Source of the DNA: Beroe forskalii
Lineage: Eukaryota > Ctenophora > Nuda > Beroida > Beroidae
Length of the DNA stretch: 64,000 nucleotides
Reading direction: 5' to 3'
Assembly: GCA_011033025.1 (NCBI GenBank)
Contig: WFMF01000076.1
Coordinates: 408,770 to 472,769, forward strand
The translations under genes were made by a program, and so were the position numbers. This document shows, piece by piece, positions 13,194 to 25,019 of this stretch; the first letter of the stretch is position 1; each line of letters opens with the position of its first letter. The notes beneath the pieces are model-generated. The model did no database searches. It worked only from the letters and a program-made list of their open reading frames with translations, and was not told the DNA's origin.

Positions 13194-13810
13194 GACTTGT
13201 AGAGAACGTATCTCTAGACTTGTAGAGCACGTATCTCTAGACTTAGAGAGCACGTATATCAAGACTTACAGAGCACGTATCTGTAGACTTGTAGAGAACG
13301 TATCTCTAGACTTGTAGAGCACGTATCTGTAGACTTGTAGAGCACGTATCTCTAGACTTGTAGAGCACGTATCTCTAGACTTGTAGAGCACGTATCTCTA
13401 GACTTGTAGAGCACGTATCTCTAGAATTGTAGAGCACGTATCTCTAGACTTGTAGAGCACGTATCTCTAGACTTGTAGAGCACGTATCTCTAGACTTGTA
13501 GAACACGTATCTCTATACTTGTAGAGCACGTATCTGTAGACTTGTAGAGCACGTATCTGAAGACTTGTAGAGCACGTATCTATAGACTAGTAGAGCACGT
13601 ATCTATAGACTTGTAGAGCACGTATCTAAAGACTTGTAGAGCACGTATCTCTAGACTTAGAGAGCACGTATCTCTAGACTTGTAGAGCACGTATCTCTAG
13701 ACTTGTAGAGCACGTATCTCTAGATTTGTACTCCTGAGGAGTGAGGAGCACGTATCTCAAGGCTTGCAGAGCACGTATCACTATACTAATTGTAGAGCAC
13801 GTATTTCTAC
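13194..13810 (+). repeat. 23-bp minisatellite (ACTTGTAGAGCACGTATCTCT type)
   Basis: About 26 head-to-tail units of a 23-bp motif with consensus ACTTGTAGAGCACGTATCTC plus TAG, with scattered point changes such as GAACGT and CTGTAG variants. The right end degenerates near 13,725 into an ACTCCTGAGGAGTGAGGAGC segment, then resumes for two units. Frames within it are artefacts of the repeat. Confidence 0.95.
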
Positions 13811-16364
13811 TCCTAAAGCAAGGAGTTATTATACACGGCAGATTATTACACAGATTACAACACACGAACACGGCAGCATATTACAGAGGATGAATAGTTT
13901 CAAATGTCAGAAGGCACCTGCCAAACATACAGCAAGAGACACAAAGAAAAGAGACTCACAAGGTGAATAATTTGAATTTTAATAATGCCCCGGCCCCCGG
14001 CCCCTGGGGGCAGCTAGTGTCGTGAAATCAGTCCAACCAACCCGACCACATAATTACAGTTTAATTGCCTTATAATTCACTTTTATTATTGAGCCACACG
14101 CTCGCCTGGAAACTATACGCCTTTGTGTAATCCGCTAAATTAACATCCTCACATCGATTATATGAGAGAAATAAGCTCTGCCAATTTATTATGGAAAAAT
14201 GAAAATTAAGCTAATTTAGGTGATCAGCAGTGTTAAATTAGTGTCTACGTTGAGTTAATTACTTTTTAATGGTAACTGGAGATACTATAATTCATTCCAG
14301 TTACAGTTGGTACAGATCAATAGCAGGGTTATTTGAATGGGTTTATTTGACATGAGAATTGGTTAGCGGCACCAAATCAAGATGTAATTAGTATTGGTAT
14401 TATTTGAAACAGGATATGCTATGAGCTCATTAGGATTGATGATTAATCATTAAATTTACAAATTTAAAAGCATGCTGTAATTTTCATGTCCGGTCTCACG
14501 CGACTTTTACTCCTTATTTTCTTCGGGAGAGTAGAGAGGGAAATTGAGGCGTAATTCTAGTTAATTTGGAAGCTTAAATCAATTTTTAAATTGAGTTGCT
14601 TCAAATAATTAAAAAGTGAGAAAACCTAATAATAAAGCGACTGGAGGTACAGTCCAATAATTGAAAAGCAGGGAATTAATCAAGAAGATATTAACTTCAG
14701 ATAAAGAAATAAAGGAGCGACACGAAATCTAAATTTTGAAAGTTTGAATGTTGCGGGGTTTAAAAAAAGAAAATTCAAGGACATCTGTTAGCTTGTTAGG
14801 AATTTGGATTTCTGTCAGTAATGGAGTTGACAATACATTAAGGTCAAAGATTGATTTGAAAGAGGACAACTGAAGTAGAAATCAAGCAATCATATGCAGA
14901 CATTTATAAAGTACAAGTGAGTTGTCCCCATTAATGAGTTAAAACACTGATTGGGCAGCTAATTAGACATTTTAAAAGCTATTAGTATTTACTGATTGGA
15001 CAGTGTGAAAGAGTGTTATTAATTGATGTCTGATCTATTGAGTGATCTTATGATAGGCCATTGTACCCAAACCAAATACGAAAATGGACTTGAGTTTCCT
15101 GACGAGTGGTCACCCATTATTAATAACTGTAATACTATTTAGTGGCCGGCGAAAAGCAACAAGGCGACCAAAAGCATCAATGTAACTATAAATCTATGTC
15201 TTTGTTTCTTTGTCAGAGTAGAAGAGGTTAAGAAAAGTCTAGATGGCCATTGGCCTGTGTGAACATCATTATAATTTTACTACATTTAACACAATAGCAC
15301 ATACTGTTCATGTGTACAATGTAAATTGTCTGAGTTGCAGGGGTGAATTTAATTCCAGTGTAATATTGGGCAGCTTTTTACCCAGTCACTAACAGCATTA
15401 GATTATATTTTGAGCATTCCGCTATTACTATCTTACTAGGTATATAATATAAACACGTCATTTGGTGAGTCATGGAGCAGCGTATACAATTAATAAACTT
15501 ATCAATTAAAGGTGGGAGGCTCCACCCCTCATATTCTAGATTAAAGGAAAATGTGGATTTGGCTATTTGGCATGGATATGTGCACGAAGTTTTGAGAGCG
15601 AGTCCGAGTCCATACTTCCACAGCTCTCGCCTTGCCCATGTGGAGCCTCGGAGCAAAATAGGGATCCAAAAATCAAAATTAAAACTGAAGTAGATGAGCC
15701 TTTGATTGCATTCGTTTTATCTCGACAATTTGATCATAATATAAATTCAGAAGTGAGTAGGATCAAATTTGATAATTCACTCCAAAAATCGAGTTTTCCA
15801 AAATATCCGGGACGAATCCCCCTCCATGAATAAAAACAACAGTCTTTATGGCTCAATAATCCACAGCAATGGCAGTGAAATACGGAAATGACCGGGCAGA
15901 AACAATTTATCCGCTAATTACCGAACCCCTAGAAGTGGGTAGTGACAAAATAAGTTAAAATGTAAAATAATCCGACGAATAAAAAGTCCTCTGGTTTTCC
16001 GTTCAACATTAATGTTTTAATGAAGGTTTATGATTTTAACATTGTGAGAAAATACTAGAATGTTAGAATAGAAAATGCATCAAATAAAATTTAATGAATG
16101 GAGGAATGAAGTAAATGCTGTATTATCGTCAGCCAATCATACTCAATGCTCAACTTGAAATCATGCACAGTTGAAATCATCCTTGATTTTTTGTCATCAA
16201 GTCATTGACTGGAATAACTCCCAGGATCCTGAAAGGGTTACATGATACCTTCATTCTATTGATATAGAAGCAGCCCTTTCAGAACCCACGAAGCTATGCT
16301 GTCTCAAATTCTCAAAAAATGAACTGGTCGTGTGCATTCGATATTATACACCATTCCCATTAAC
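13811..16364. other. AT-rich non-coding stretch
   Basis: No gene seen. A C/G-rich dyad (GCCCCGGCCCCCGG next to CCTGGGGGC) lies at about 13,987-14,012. The open frames at 15.4-15.8 kb on both strands overlap each other and look random. Confidence 0.5.
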
Positions 16365-16541
16365 CAGGGGCGTAGCCAGATTTTTGAAAAGGGGGAGGCG
16401 AGTTACATTGGAATTAGTTGATTTTTCCTCTTGCACATGGCTCAAAGCTCTCATGTTAACAAATTTTTCACGTTTTCTGACCAAAAAAGGGGGAAGCAGC
16501 CGCCTGTGTCGCCTTACCCCTGGCTACGCCCGTCGCCCCTG
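16365..16541 (+). mobile_element. hAT-like MITE, copy 1 (CAGGGGCGTAGCCAG ends, 8-bp TSD)
   Basis: A 177-bp element starts CAGGGGCGTAGCCAG and ends CTGGCTACGCCCGTCGCCCCTG, giving terminal inverted repeats CAGGGGCG. It is flanked by an exact 8-bp direct duplication CCATTAAC (16357-16364 and 16542-16549). CAGGG termini with 8-bp duplications are the classic hAT signature. It has no coding capacity. Chance frames such as RGVARFLKRGR arise from the conserved left end. A sister copy in the opposite orientation lies at 32415-32580. Confidence 0.92.
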
Positions 16542-16549
16542 CCATTAAC

Positions 16550-18097
16550 CACGGATATCAGTTCATTCTTTCATGAACTCTCATGAATACATTCTTTGAG
16601 TAATTATTTAATCACTACTTACTTACTTAGAAAATTACAATCATTTACTATTTGGGGTAAACTTCATAATTTCATACAAGTTTTGGAACGAATAGCTGCT
16701 TCGAGCCTGGTTTTTGCAAAATTGTGAGGCGGACGAATCAGTTACATTCCCAACTTTACCACTACTTCAAGAGAAACCTAATCCTACGCACAAACTTTAC
16801 AAATAACACAATAACTTTTGTAAACTGTATCATGCGAACAAAACAAAAATCAGAAAACGTACACAAAAATTCCCGGTCACGCCCGGCAAGAAATAAATTT
16901 TAATAATAATATTTTGCCTCGTGTTATTTAAAGGATTTAAAATCCATATTATATTTCATACATCAAATATATATTTTATATTTTAAAATGAAACTACAGT
17001 ACGCGTATATATAATATTAACATATATCGAAGTGATTGCAGCCGAATCACTGCTTAACCGCATTATTCCTTTCTGGGCTAATGAAAGTGATATTCTTACA
17101 AATATTCTCAATAACATGGTTCAGCTAATGATACTGGTGGTGGTGTCTAAACAAAAAGGATTATTATTGAGCGGCTTATTATAATTTCCTAATAATACTA
17201 TGACAAATACAGCCTCAGTACATATTACATGTTTCAAATCGTTAATAAGTTGTACAGTGGAGGCTGTATAGAAGTATTACACAGATGTGCTCTGTATAGC
17301 TGGAGCGATTCTATGAACGCTTTTTTTAGTATTCTTAAGAACACTGTCAACTAATGTTATCAGTGACATGGTAAGTATAATTTTCAACATTTCGACGATA
17401 TAATTATAGAACGCTGATATTATTGTATTGAATGAAAATCACGACTATGTTATCAACTATTGTTCACATGGGCATTACATCCATCATTCTCATTTTAGTA
17501 TCATTATCATTTACCGGCCTATAGTACATACGCCATAGAACCATCGGTGACTAAAAGAAATGGATGATGAATGATGATAGGGTCCTTATTGATTAAGACC
17601 AATGCCATTTGGACTGTGGGTCTAAGCCGGACAGGCGCCTCTAAGTATTTCATAGATTTTTCAATCCGTTTGTCATGTTAGTGATAAATTCTTTTTTCAG
17701 GTTTCTTGGGTTTCTAAAAACCTACGCAGACGGCTGGACGGCACATTTTTCTAGCTATGATAGACCAATTTATGTAAGCAATTTAAGTGAGAATTTAAGT
17801 CAGCACAAATTGAGTGAATCACAAAGTAATAAGATACGCTTCAAGGTACATTGTTAGTAATAGTATATCAGATATCGTAGGCTTTTTCATTTGAAAAATT
17901 ATAAAGACAAAGTGAACTACAGAAGTACAGAAAGTGTTTAAAAATAACGAAAACACGGGCCGAAAGGCGACAAATGATTTTTAAAATGTTATTATTAACA
18001 AAAAGTCAGAATTTAGGTAACCTAATCAATCGTGTAAAAACGTGTAAACAGGAGTGGCCACAGGACATGAGACTGAAAAAGAGACATGCCATTACGC
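16550..18097. other. AT-rich non-coding stretch
   Basis: No gene or organised repeat recognised. The short frame at 17,675-17,857 has no recognisable content. Confidence 0.5.
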
Positions 18098-18505
18098 ATT
18101 TGACACTGTAAAGTGAACATGTGAGTGTTAATTATACACTGTGCAGTGATCATAATATTATTATCACTGTACTTTCACGATATTATTGTGAAAGTGTGTG
18201 ACAGTGTTAAGTATACTATACACTGTGCAGTGAACATGTGACAGTGTGTAACAGTGCTAAGTATACACTGTACAGCCAACACTGTACAGTGAACATGTGA
18301 CCGTGTGTGAGTTTTAAGTGTCCACTGTACAGTGAACAAGTGACAGTGTTAAGTAAGCACTGTACAGTGAACATGTGGCAGTGTTATTAAGTATGCACTG
18401 TACAGTGAACAGTGAACATGTGGCAGTGTTAAGTATGCACTGTACAGTGAACATGTGGCAGTGTTAAGTATGCACTGTACAGTGAACAGTGAACAAGTGA
18501 CAGAG
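18098..18505 (+). repeat. Minisatellite built on palindrome CACTGTACAGTG
   Basis: Irregular tandem units of about 35-45 bp of the form CACTGTACAGTGAACATGTG followed by ACAGTGTTAAGTATG. Each unit contains the perfect 12-bp palindrome CACTGTACAGTG or a near variant, so the strand can form repeated small hairpins. Confidence 0.85.
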
Positions 18506-19059
18506 TACTCTGTCAGGTGACAATGGGTATTGAGAACAACAAGACAGAGTTTGGTGTGCCATGAGACTACTGTGTTTTCAGGCTATCAGTATCAGACGTC
18601 TCTTGGTCTAGCTTATAGGTACTGTACCTTTACTAAGTGAACTGGTTCGTGATTTTATCGCACAATATCTTTACTTTTAAAGTTTTGACTTTTGAGTTTA
18701 AAACTGTTTTGATAATATTATGATAATTTAATAAGTTAATGCCAAGTGTACAAGCAATAGATTCTCATATTATAATAAGCCCAACACGGTATCCAAAAAT
18801 CACAACTTAATAATGCTGCAGTTAATCTACAATTCAGCTCAGCACTGAAGTACTGCATTCTAGAGTTTTTCTTGAGAATATGTGCAGAGTGTGACTTAGT
18901 GAGTGTATATTAGTATATTATTCCAGCCAAGTGCTGGGATTGCAGGAAATCCACATCAAGATACCCGCTCGCCTTTATAAAAGCACGTCACAGTTTTGAA
19001 TAGAAGGTGATATATAAAACGATTTGCTATCAAAAATTGACACGTACACGAGTTTTCTA

Positions 19060-19410
19060 ACAAGCAGAATTAGTCAATAGGTACAAAAACCATTAGAATT
19101 AGTCCATACAAAACCAGTAGAAGTAGTAAATACAAAGACCAGTAGAAGCAGTCATTACAAAAAACCCGTAAAATTGGTCAATACAAAAGCCAGTGGAAAG
19201 TGGTGATAGTGAATGCAAAAAGGTCAGTAGAATTATTCAATTTACAAAAAGCAGAAGTATTAGAGTAATACAAAAACCCAGTAGAAGTATTCATTAAAAA
19301 CAGTAAAATTATTCAATACCAAAACCAGTAGCAATTTTAATCAATTGAAAACCTGTGAAGGTGTAGGTATCATACAAAAACCAGCAGAGGTATTCCTTAC
19401 AATAAATTAG
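19060..19410 (+). repeat. Degenerate minisatellite (ATACAAAAACCAGTAGAA type)
   Basis: Roughly a dozen units of about 22-28 bp containing CAAAAACCAGTAGAA followed by an ATT/GTCATT-like spacer. The array is strongly diverged. Confidence 0.75.
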
Positions 19411-20154
19411 CCTGTGAAAACTCAAACTGTGTGGTGGCAAATGATCAATGACAATAAGCACAAATACTGGTATGAGTCCTTTGGAGGGTGCCGCGCGTTA
19501 TATCTTGGGTTCTCTTTGCCGGTTATAAGTTATAAAATCACATGTTAATTACATGAGATATAGCAAAAGGGTGGTAGCCTACTCAAAACCGCCACCATCT
19601 GATGACAAAAACACCAAATCAATTTCATCGAAGTGTTTTTACTCCAGACAAAGGAGAGGTAATTAGATGAACATATTCCAGGATTAATGGGGAAATTCTC
19701 CAAATCGGGAAAAGTGGCTGAATCTTTTCATATCATAAGATCATAGAATGAAATCACACAGGAGTAAAATAACATTCTCAATATTGGAGTATTGAGGTGT
19801 GACGCGAGTAGGAACAAGGAACGAGGTGTGAAGTGCCACCTGAGGGGTGTAAGATGTAAATAACACGGAATACCATCTAGTCCTGGCTACCTGACCAAAC
19901 ACCAAGCTCTCAAGCAGTCACAAAACACTGAACACTGGGAGAGAAAGGGTAGAACAGTAGAGAGAGCCTGATCAAGAAGCAGTCACAGCGAGAGAGAAAA
20001 GGTAGAATGAGAAGCAGTCACTGCGAAAAAAGGTAGAACTGTAGAACGAGCCTGAAGAAGAAGAAGCAGTCACTGTAGAAGAAGCCAGGGCAAATAACAA
20101 TGGTCTCGGAAATGAAGGTGGGGTCGTTGCGTGATATATCATATGAACCTGCAC

Positions 20155-20600
20155 ATGCAAGAACGGGCCAAGTACAAAACCATAGTTTTGAGATAATCGA
20201 AAAAAACTTTCCCATTTTTAACTGGATTGTCGGATTTTCATGAAATTTTTTTCCTCTGAAAGGTATTCCTATTTGGCGTCTGATGCACGTTTTCATCAAT
20301 ACAAATTTCAATTATTTCTTGCAAAATTTTGATAGTTTTTTCGAAAATGATACTTGGCCCATTTTCACATTTTTGAAGAGAAAATTTTTGGGCTATGTTA
20401 CTTAGCCCTCTTATTTTGTTACAAAGATATGGGCTAAGTTATATAGCCCAGAAATTCTATTTTTTAAAACACCCATAGTTTGGGCCATGTTATTTGGCCC
20501 ACATATTTCTGTCAATAGTTCTCAGTTTATTAAACTTGGCCCATTTATTTCCCTTTGGTAAGTTACATGGACCAGAAAAACGCTTTAAAACCCGATTCCA
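20155..20600. repeat. Left cluster of GGGCYAWGTTAYTTRGCCC hairpins
   Basis: Several near-palindromes of about 19 bp, for example GGGCTATGTTACTTAGCCC, GGGCTAAGTTATATAGCCC and GGGCCATGTTATTTGGCCC, plus half-copies. They are spaced about 40-60 bp apart in AT-rich DNA. Each can form a 5-6-bp GC stem with a loop of about 7 nt. Confidence 0.85.
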
Positions 20601-20742
20601 ATGTCAGTTGGCCCACTGAATTCTATTGAAAAAAGCTGTATCCAGACTCAGAGTGTGTCTGCAGAACACTTGAAAGTGCTCCTAAAAAAGAAAATTGACG
20701 AAATATGTTATCCAAAGCGCTCCAGGGTGCTACAGCACACTA

Positions 20743-20895
20743 GGTAACTCGGTAATCTGCCGATGCACACCTGGGGCATTAACCTGGGCACACCTGGGGC
20801 ATCTCGGGCACCTCGGGCCCGAGGTGTGCCCGAGATGTGACCCAGGTGTGCCCAGGTTGTGCCCCAGGTGTGCATCGGCAGATTACCGAGTTACC
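20743..20895. mobile_element. 153-bp near-perfect hairpin element with 8-bp TSD
   Basis: Two arms of about 75 bp meet at CTCGGGCCCGAG. The outer 36 bases of the arms are identical in reverse complement, starting GGTAACTCGGTAATCTGCCG, and the inner parts differ by small indels. Flanks are GCACACTA (20735-20742) and GCACTCTA (20896-20903), an 8-bp duplication with one mismatch. It is nested in the left arm of the 5.4-kb foldback element, so it inserted later or was carried with it. Confidence 0.9.
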
Positions 20896-21099
20896 GCACT
20901 CTACACTTGTAAATTTTGAGCACTCTAGAACACAAATATATGAATAACAGCCTTCGGGACATCCTATAACACTCAAAAGTGCATGAATAGACTGAAACGA
21001 GATTTCTGAAGTTTTGAGAGTTGAGAATTAGTCCAGGGTGGGCTCAAAAGCTTTGAATTCAAATTTGAATGCATCAGTGCCGTTCAGTAGTTCGACTCA

Positions 21100-23356
21100 C
21101 TTCAAAGCACTTTAGAATGCTCCAAAGCGGCCACGCACTGCTTCAAACTCTACTTATGAGTGCCTCATTGCTTCTTCAGAAACTCTTCTGATGTCTCCCA
21201 AGCGCTTCTGCTCACTTCCAAGTGCTTCTGACTGCTTCTAACTTTCAAAGCGCTTCCAAGTGCTCCTGATAGCTTGTAAGCACTTCAAATGGATCCAAAT
21301 TGCTTCCAAGTGCTCCTGATTATTTCTAAGTGCTGGACTGATTGCTTCCAAGCGCCCTTGATTGCACTCCAAATCGCTTCCAAGCTCCCCAGATCGCTTA
21401 AAGCCTCAAATCGCTTCCATTGGAAGCGATTTAGAGGGCTTTGATGGAGGGTTTTGATGCAGGAGCGCTTGCAAGTTATCAGGAGTGCTTTGAAGAGCTT
21501 GGAAGTTCCAAGCACTTCAAAGTGCTCCTGATAACTTTGCAAGTGCTCCTCTGATTGCTTCCCCAAGCACTCATGATTGTTTCCAAGCACTCCAGATCAC
21601 TTTCAAGCGCTTATGATTGCTTTCAAGCGCTCCTCATCGCTTTCAAGCGCTTATGATTGCTTCAAAGCTTTCTTGATCGCTTTCAAGCGCTCAAGATCAC
21701 TTCGTTACTCTCGGGATCGCTTTCAAGCTCTCCTGATTGCTTCCAAGTGAGCAAGTGCTCATGAATACTTTCAAGCACTCCTGAGTGCTTACAATTGCTC
21801 CTGACTCCTTCCAAGTGCTCCTGGTCACCTTCAAGCACTCCTTATCGCTTCTAAGTGCTCGTGAATGCTTCCAATCGCTCCAGATTGCTTCAAAGCGCCC
21901 CTGACTCTTCCCAAGAGCCCCTGATTGCTTAAAACCGCTCCTGATTGCTTTCAAGCGCTCCTGATTGCTTCCAAGCGCTCATGATGGCTTCCAAGCCCTC
22001 TAGATCACTTTCAAGCGCTTATGATTGCTTCCAAGCGCTCATGATCGCTTCCAAGCGCTCTTGTTCGATTTCAAGCGCTCCTGGTTGCTCCCAAGTGCAT
22101 CAAAGCGCTCCTGATCGCTTCCAAGCGCTCAAAATCACTTCTCAACTCTCCAGATCGCTTTCAAGCTCTCCTGATTGCTTCCAAGTGCTCCTGATTCTTC
22201 CAAGCGCTCCTGGTCGCTTTCAAGCGTTCCTGAATGCTTTCAAGCGCTCCTGCTTGCTTCCAAGTACATCAAAGCGCTTCTTAGCTCTCCAGATCGCTTC
22301 CAAGTACTGCTTCTAAGCGCTCTTGATCATTTTCAAGAGCTCCTGAGTGCTTACAATAGGTCCTGATTGCTTCCAAGCGCTCCTTATTGCTTTCAAGCAA
22401 TGCTTCAAATCGCATCTAAGCGCTCTTGATTGCTTCCAGGCACTTCTGGGTGCTTCCAATCGCTCTAGATTACTCCTGAAGTGCTTCTTACTGCTTTCAA
22501 GCGCTCCTCATCGCTTCTGTGTGCTCCTGATTGCTTCCAAGCGCTCCTTATCGCTTTCAAGCAATGCTTCAAATCGCATCTAAGCGCTCTTGATTGCTTC
22601 CGGGCACTTTTGGGTGCTTCCAATCGCTCTAGATTACTCCTGAAGTGCTCCTTACTGCTTCCAAGCGCTCCTGGTTCCTCCCAAACATTCCTGACTGCTT
22701 CCGAGCGCTCCTGAATGCTATCAAGCGCTCCTGATCACTTCCAAGCCCTCCAGATTGCTTCCAATTACACCAGATTGCTTCCAATTGCTCCAGATTGCTT
22801 TTAAGCGCCCCTGACTGCTGTTAAGCACTCCTTATTGCTTTCAAGCACTCCTGATTACTTTCAAGTGCTCCTGATTGTTTCAAAGCACTCCTGAGTGTTT
22901 CCAATTATTCCTGATTGCTTTAAAGCGCTCCTGATCTCTTCGAAGCGCTCCTGATTGCCTTTAAGCACTCCTTATCGCTTTCAAGCAATGCTTTAAATCG
23001 CCTCTAAGCGCTCTTGATTGCTTCCGGGCACTCCTGGATGCTTCCAATCGCTCTAGATTACTTCTGAAGTGCTCATTACTGCTTCCAAGCGCTCCTGATA
23101 GCTTTCAAGCGCTCCTGATTGCTTTCAAGCGCTCCTGGTTGCTTCCAAGCGATCCTGAGTGCTTCCAATTGCTCCAGATTGCTCCTGCCATTCCTGACTG
23201 CTTCCAAGCGCTCCTGATTGCTCTCCGGTGCCCAGATTGCTTCCCAGTGCCCCTGATCGCTTTCAAGCGCTCCTTATCGCTTCTGTGTGCTCCTGATCGC
23301 TTCCAAGCACTCATGATTGCTTCCTAGCCCTCCTGATCGCTCTCAAGCACTCCTTT
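21100..23356 (+). repeat. 20-bp minisatellite, forward arm (GCTTCCAAGCGCTCCTGATT)
   Basis: Over one hundred units of a 20-bp repeat with many point variants. A local inversion at about 21,400-21,560 contains the hairpin AATCGCTTCCATTGGAAGCG. Blocks of several units recur at 22.35-22.65 kb, for example around GCTTTCAAGCAATGCTTCAA, which indicates higher-order duplication. Confidence 0.95.
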
Positions 23357-23454
23357 TAACTACTAATATGTAGTTTTAAGAGTATTGAAGGATATTGAAG
23401 CCATCCGAATTAGTCTGACGAGTGAAGAGCTGATCTGAGTCAGTGATTCACCCA

Positions 23455-24520
23455 TAGGCGTTCTGAAGTGCTTGGAACACTCTGATATGCTTGGAATTGG
23501 TCTCGAGCACTTGGAAGCTAAAAGGAGCACTTGGAAATGCTATTTTGGGCTTGGAAGGTGGAAGCCATCAGGAGCACTATGAAGCGATCAGGAGCACTTG
23601 GAGGCGGCCAGGTGCGCATGGAACGAAACAAGGGGGTTTGGATTTTGGAACAAAGCAAGAGTGCCTGGAGACGGTCAAAAGCGCTTGGAAGTGATCAAGT
23701 GCGTTTGGAAACAATCAGGAGGCCTTAGAAGCGATCAGGAGCGCTTTGAAGCGATGAGGAGCGCTTGAAAGCAGTCAGGTGCGCTTTGAAGTGACCAAGA
23801 GCGCTTATTAGAAGCGATCTGGAGACCTTGAAAACAATCTGCAAAGCTTGGAAGCGATCAAAAGCGCTTGGAACGGGAAGCAATCACGAGCACTTGGGTG
23901 TGCTCTGGAGCACATGCCACTTGGAAGCGATTGAGAGCGTTTGGTAGCTCCCTGGTGGGCTAAGAGCAATCGCCAATCAGGAGCACCAGGCAGAAACCAG
24001 GAGCACCTCGAAGCAAGCAGGAGTGCCTGTAACTCTGTAAGCAATCAGGAAAGCTTGGAAGCGATATGGAGTACTTAGAAGTGATCAAGGGCGCTTGGAA
24101 GCAATCTGGAAAGCTCGGAAGCAAGATCTGGAAAGCTTGAAAGCGATTTAGAGAGCTTGTAAGCGACCTGGCGAGCTTGGGAGCAATTAGGAGCACTTGG
24201 AAGCAATCAGGAGCTATGGAAAGCTTGGAAGTGATCTGGGAAGCTTAGAAGTGTGTTTAAGCAATGTGGAGCACTTGGAAGCTATAGGGAGTAATTGGAA
24301 GCACTTTGATGCACTAAGAGCAATCAAGAGCACTTGGAAGAAATCAGGAGTGCTTGAAAGTGATCAGGTGGGCTTAAAGAGACTACAAGCGCTTTGAAGT
24401 GATAAGGAGGATATGAAACCGATCAGGGGCGCTTGGGAGCAATTAGGTAGGAATCAAGGCACTCAGGAGCGCTTGAAAACTTTTTGGAGGGCTTTGAAGC
24501 GATCTGAAGCGCTCCATGGA
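23455..24520 (-). repeat. 20-bp minisatellite, inverted arm
   Basis: The same 20-bp unit in reverse orientation (AATCAGGAGCGCTTGGAAGC), about fifty units and more diverged than the forward arm. It forms the second arm of the foldback. Confidence 0.93.
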
Positions 24521-25019
24521 CTTATGGCGTTACTGAATTGCTCAGATACTGTAAGATTTTAAGATCATGATGAAGTGCTGAGGCGTATTATGGAGCGTTA
24601 TATGAAGCCCTTTCAAATTGTCTTCTAGATACTAAGGACCATTTCTGTGTTGGCACTTGGCAGGCTCATCGTTTGACTTCCTAGGTTATGGTCAACCAGT
24701 TCTATGGACATAACGTACAATTATGCTCAGTTTCTGTCTACTGAAGATGTTGGTTCCTACGAAAGATTAGACACAGAAGAGCTCAGCTCTTATGCTGCCT
24801 CAAGAGGAAGCGATGTGTTTTTGAATCTTGAGTGCTATGAAGGGTTCTGTTACATTGTGAGTTTGGAAGCACTCGAAGTCGCTCGGGATCTGTTTACCTG
24901 ACAGTTTTGATTTTTCAGCTGCTTGCTTCTCAGATCATGACTCTGTAGTAAAAGACAAATTAATAACTGGCAACTGCCAAGGAATCACGCAATGTGAGGC
25001 TCCCATGGAGAATGTTTTT

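Noticed and set aside
13194..13810. Regular 23-bp repeats resembling a CRISPR array
   Set aside because: Units are head-to-tail with no unique spacers, there are no cas genes, and the context is eukaryotic.
16330..16548. Plus-strand 72-codon frame with RGVARFLKRGR as a real peptide gene
   Set aside because: It is the chance translation of the conserved end of the hAT-like MITE; the second copy gives a similar frame on its own strand.
21100..24520. Long Ser/Ala/Leu/Phe-rich open frames suggesting a repetitive protein gene
   Set aside because: A 20-bp unit gives open frames in several phases on both strands, all ending at variant units; they are translations of a minisatellite.
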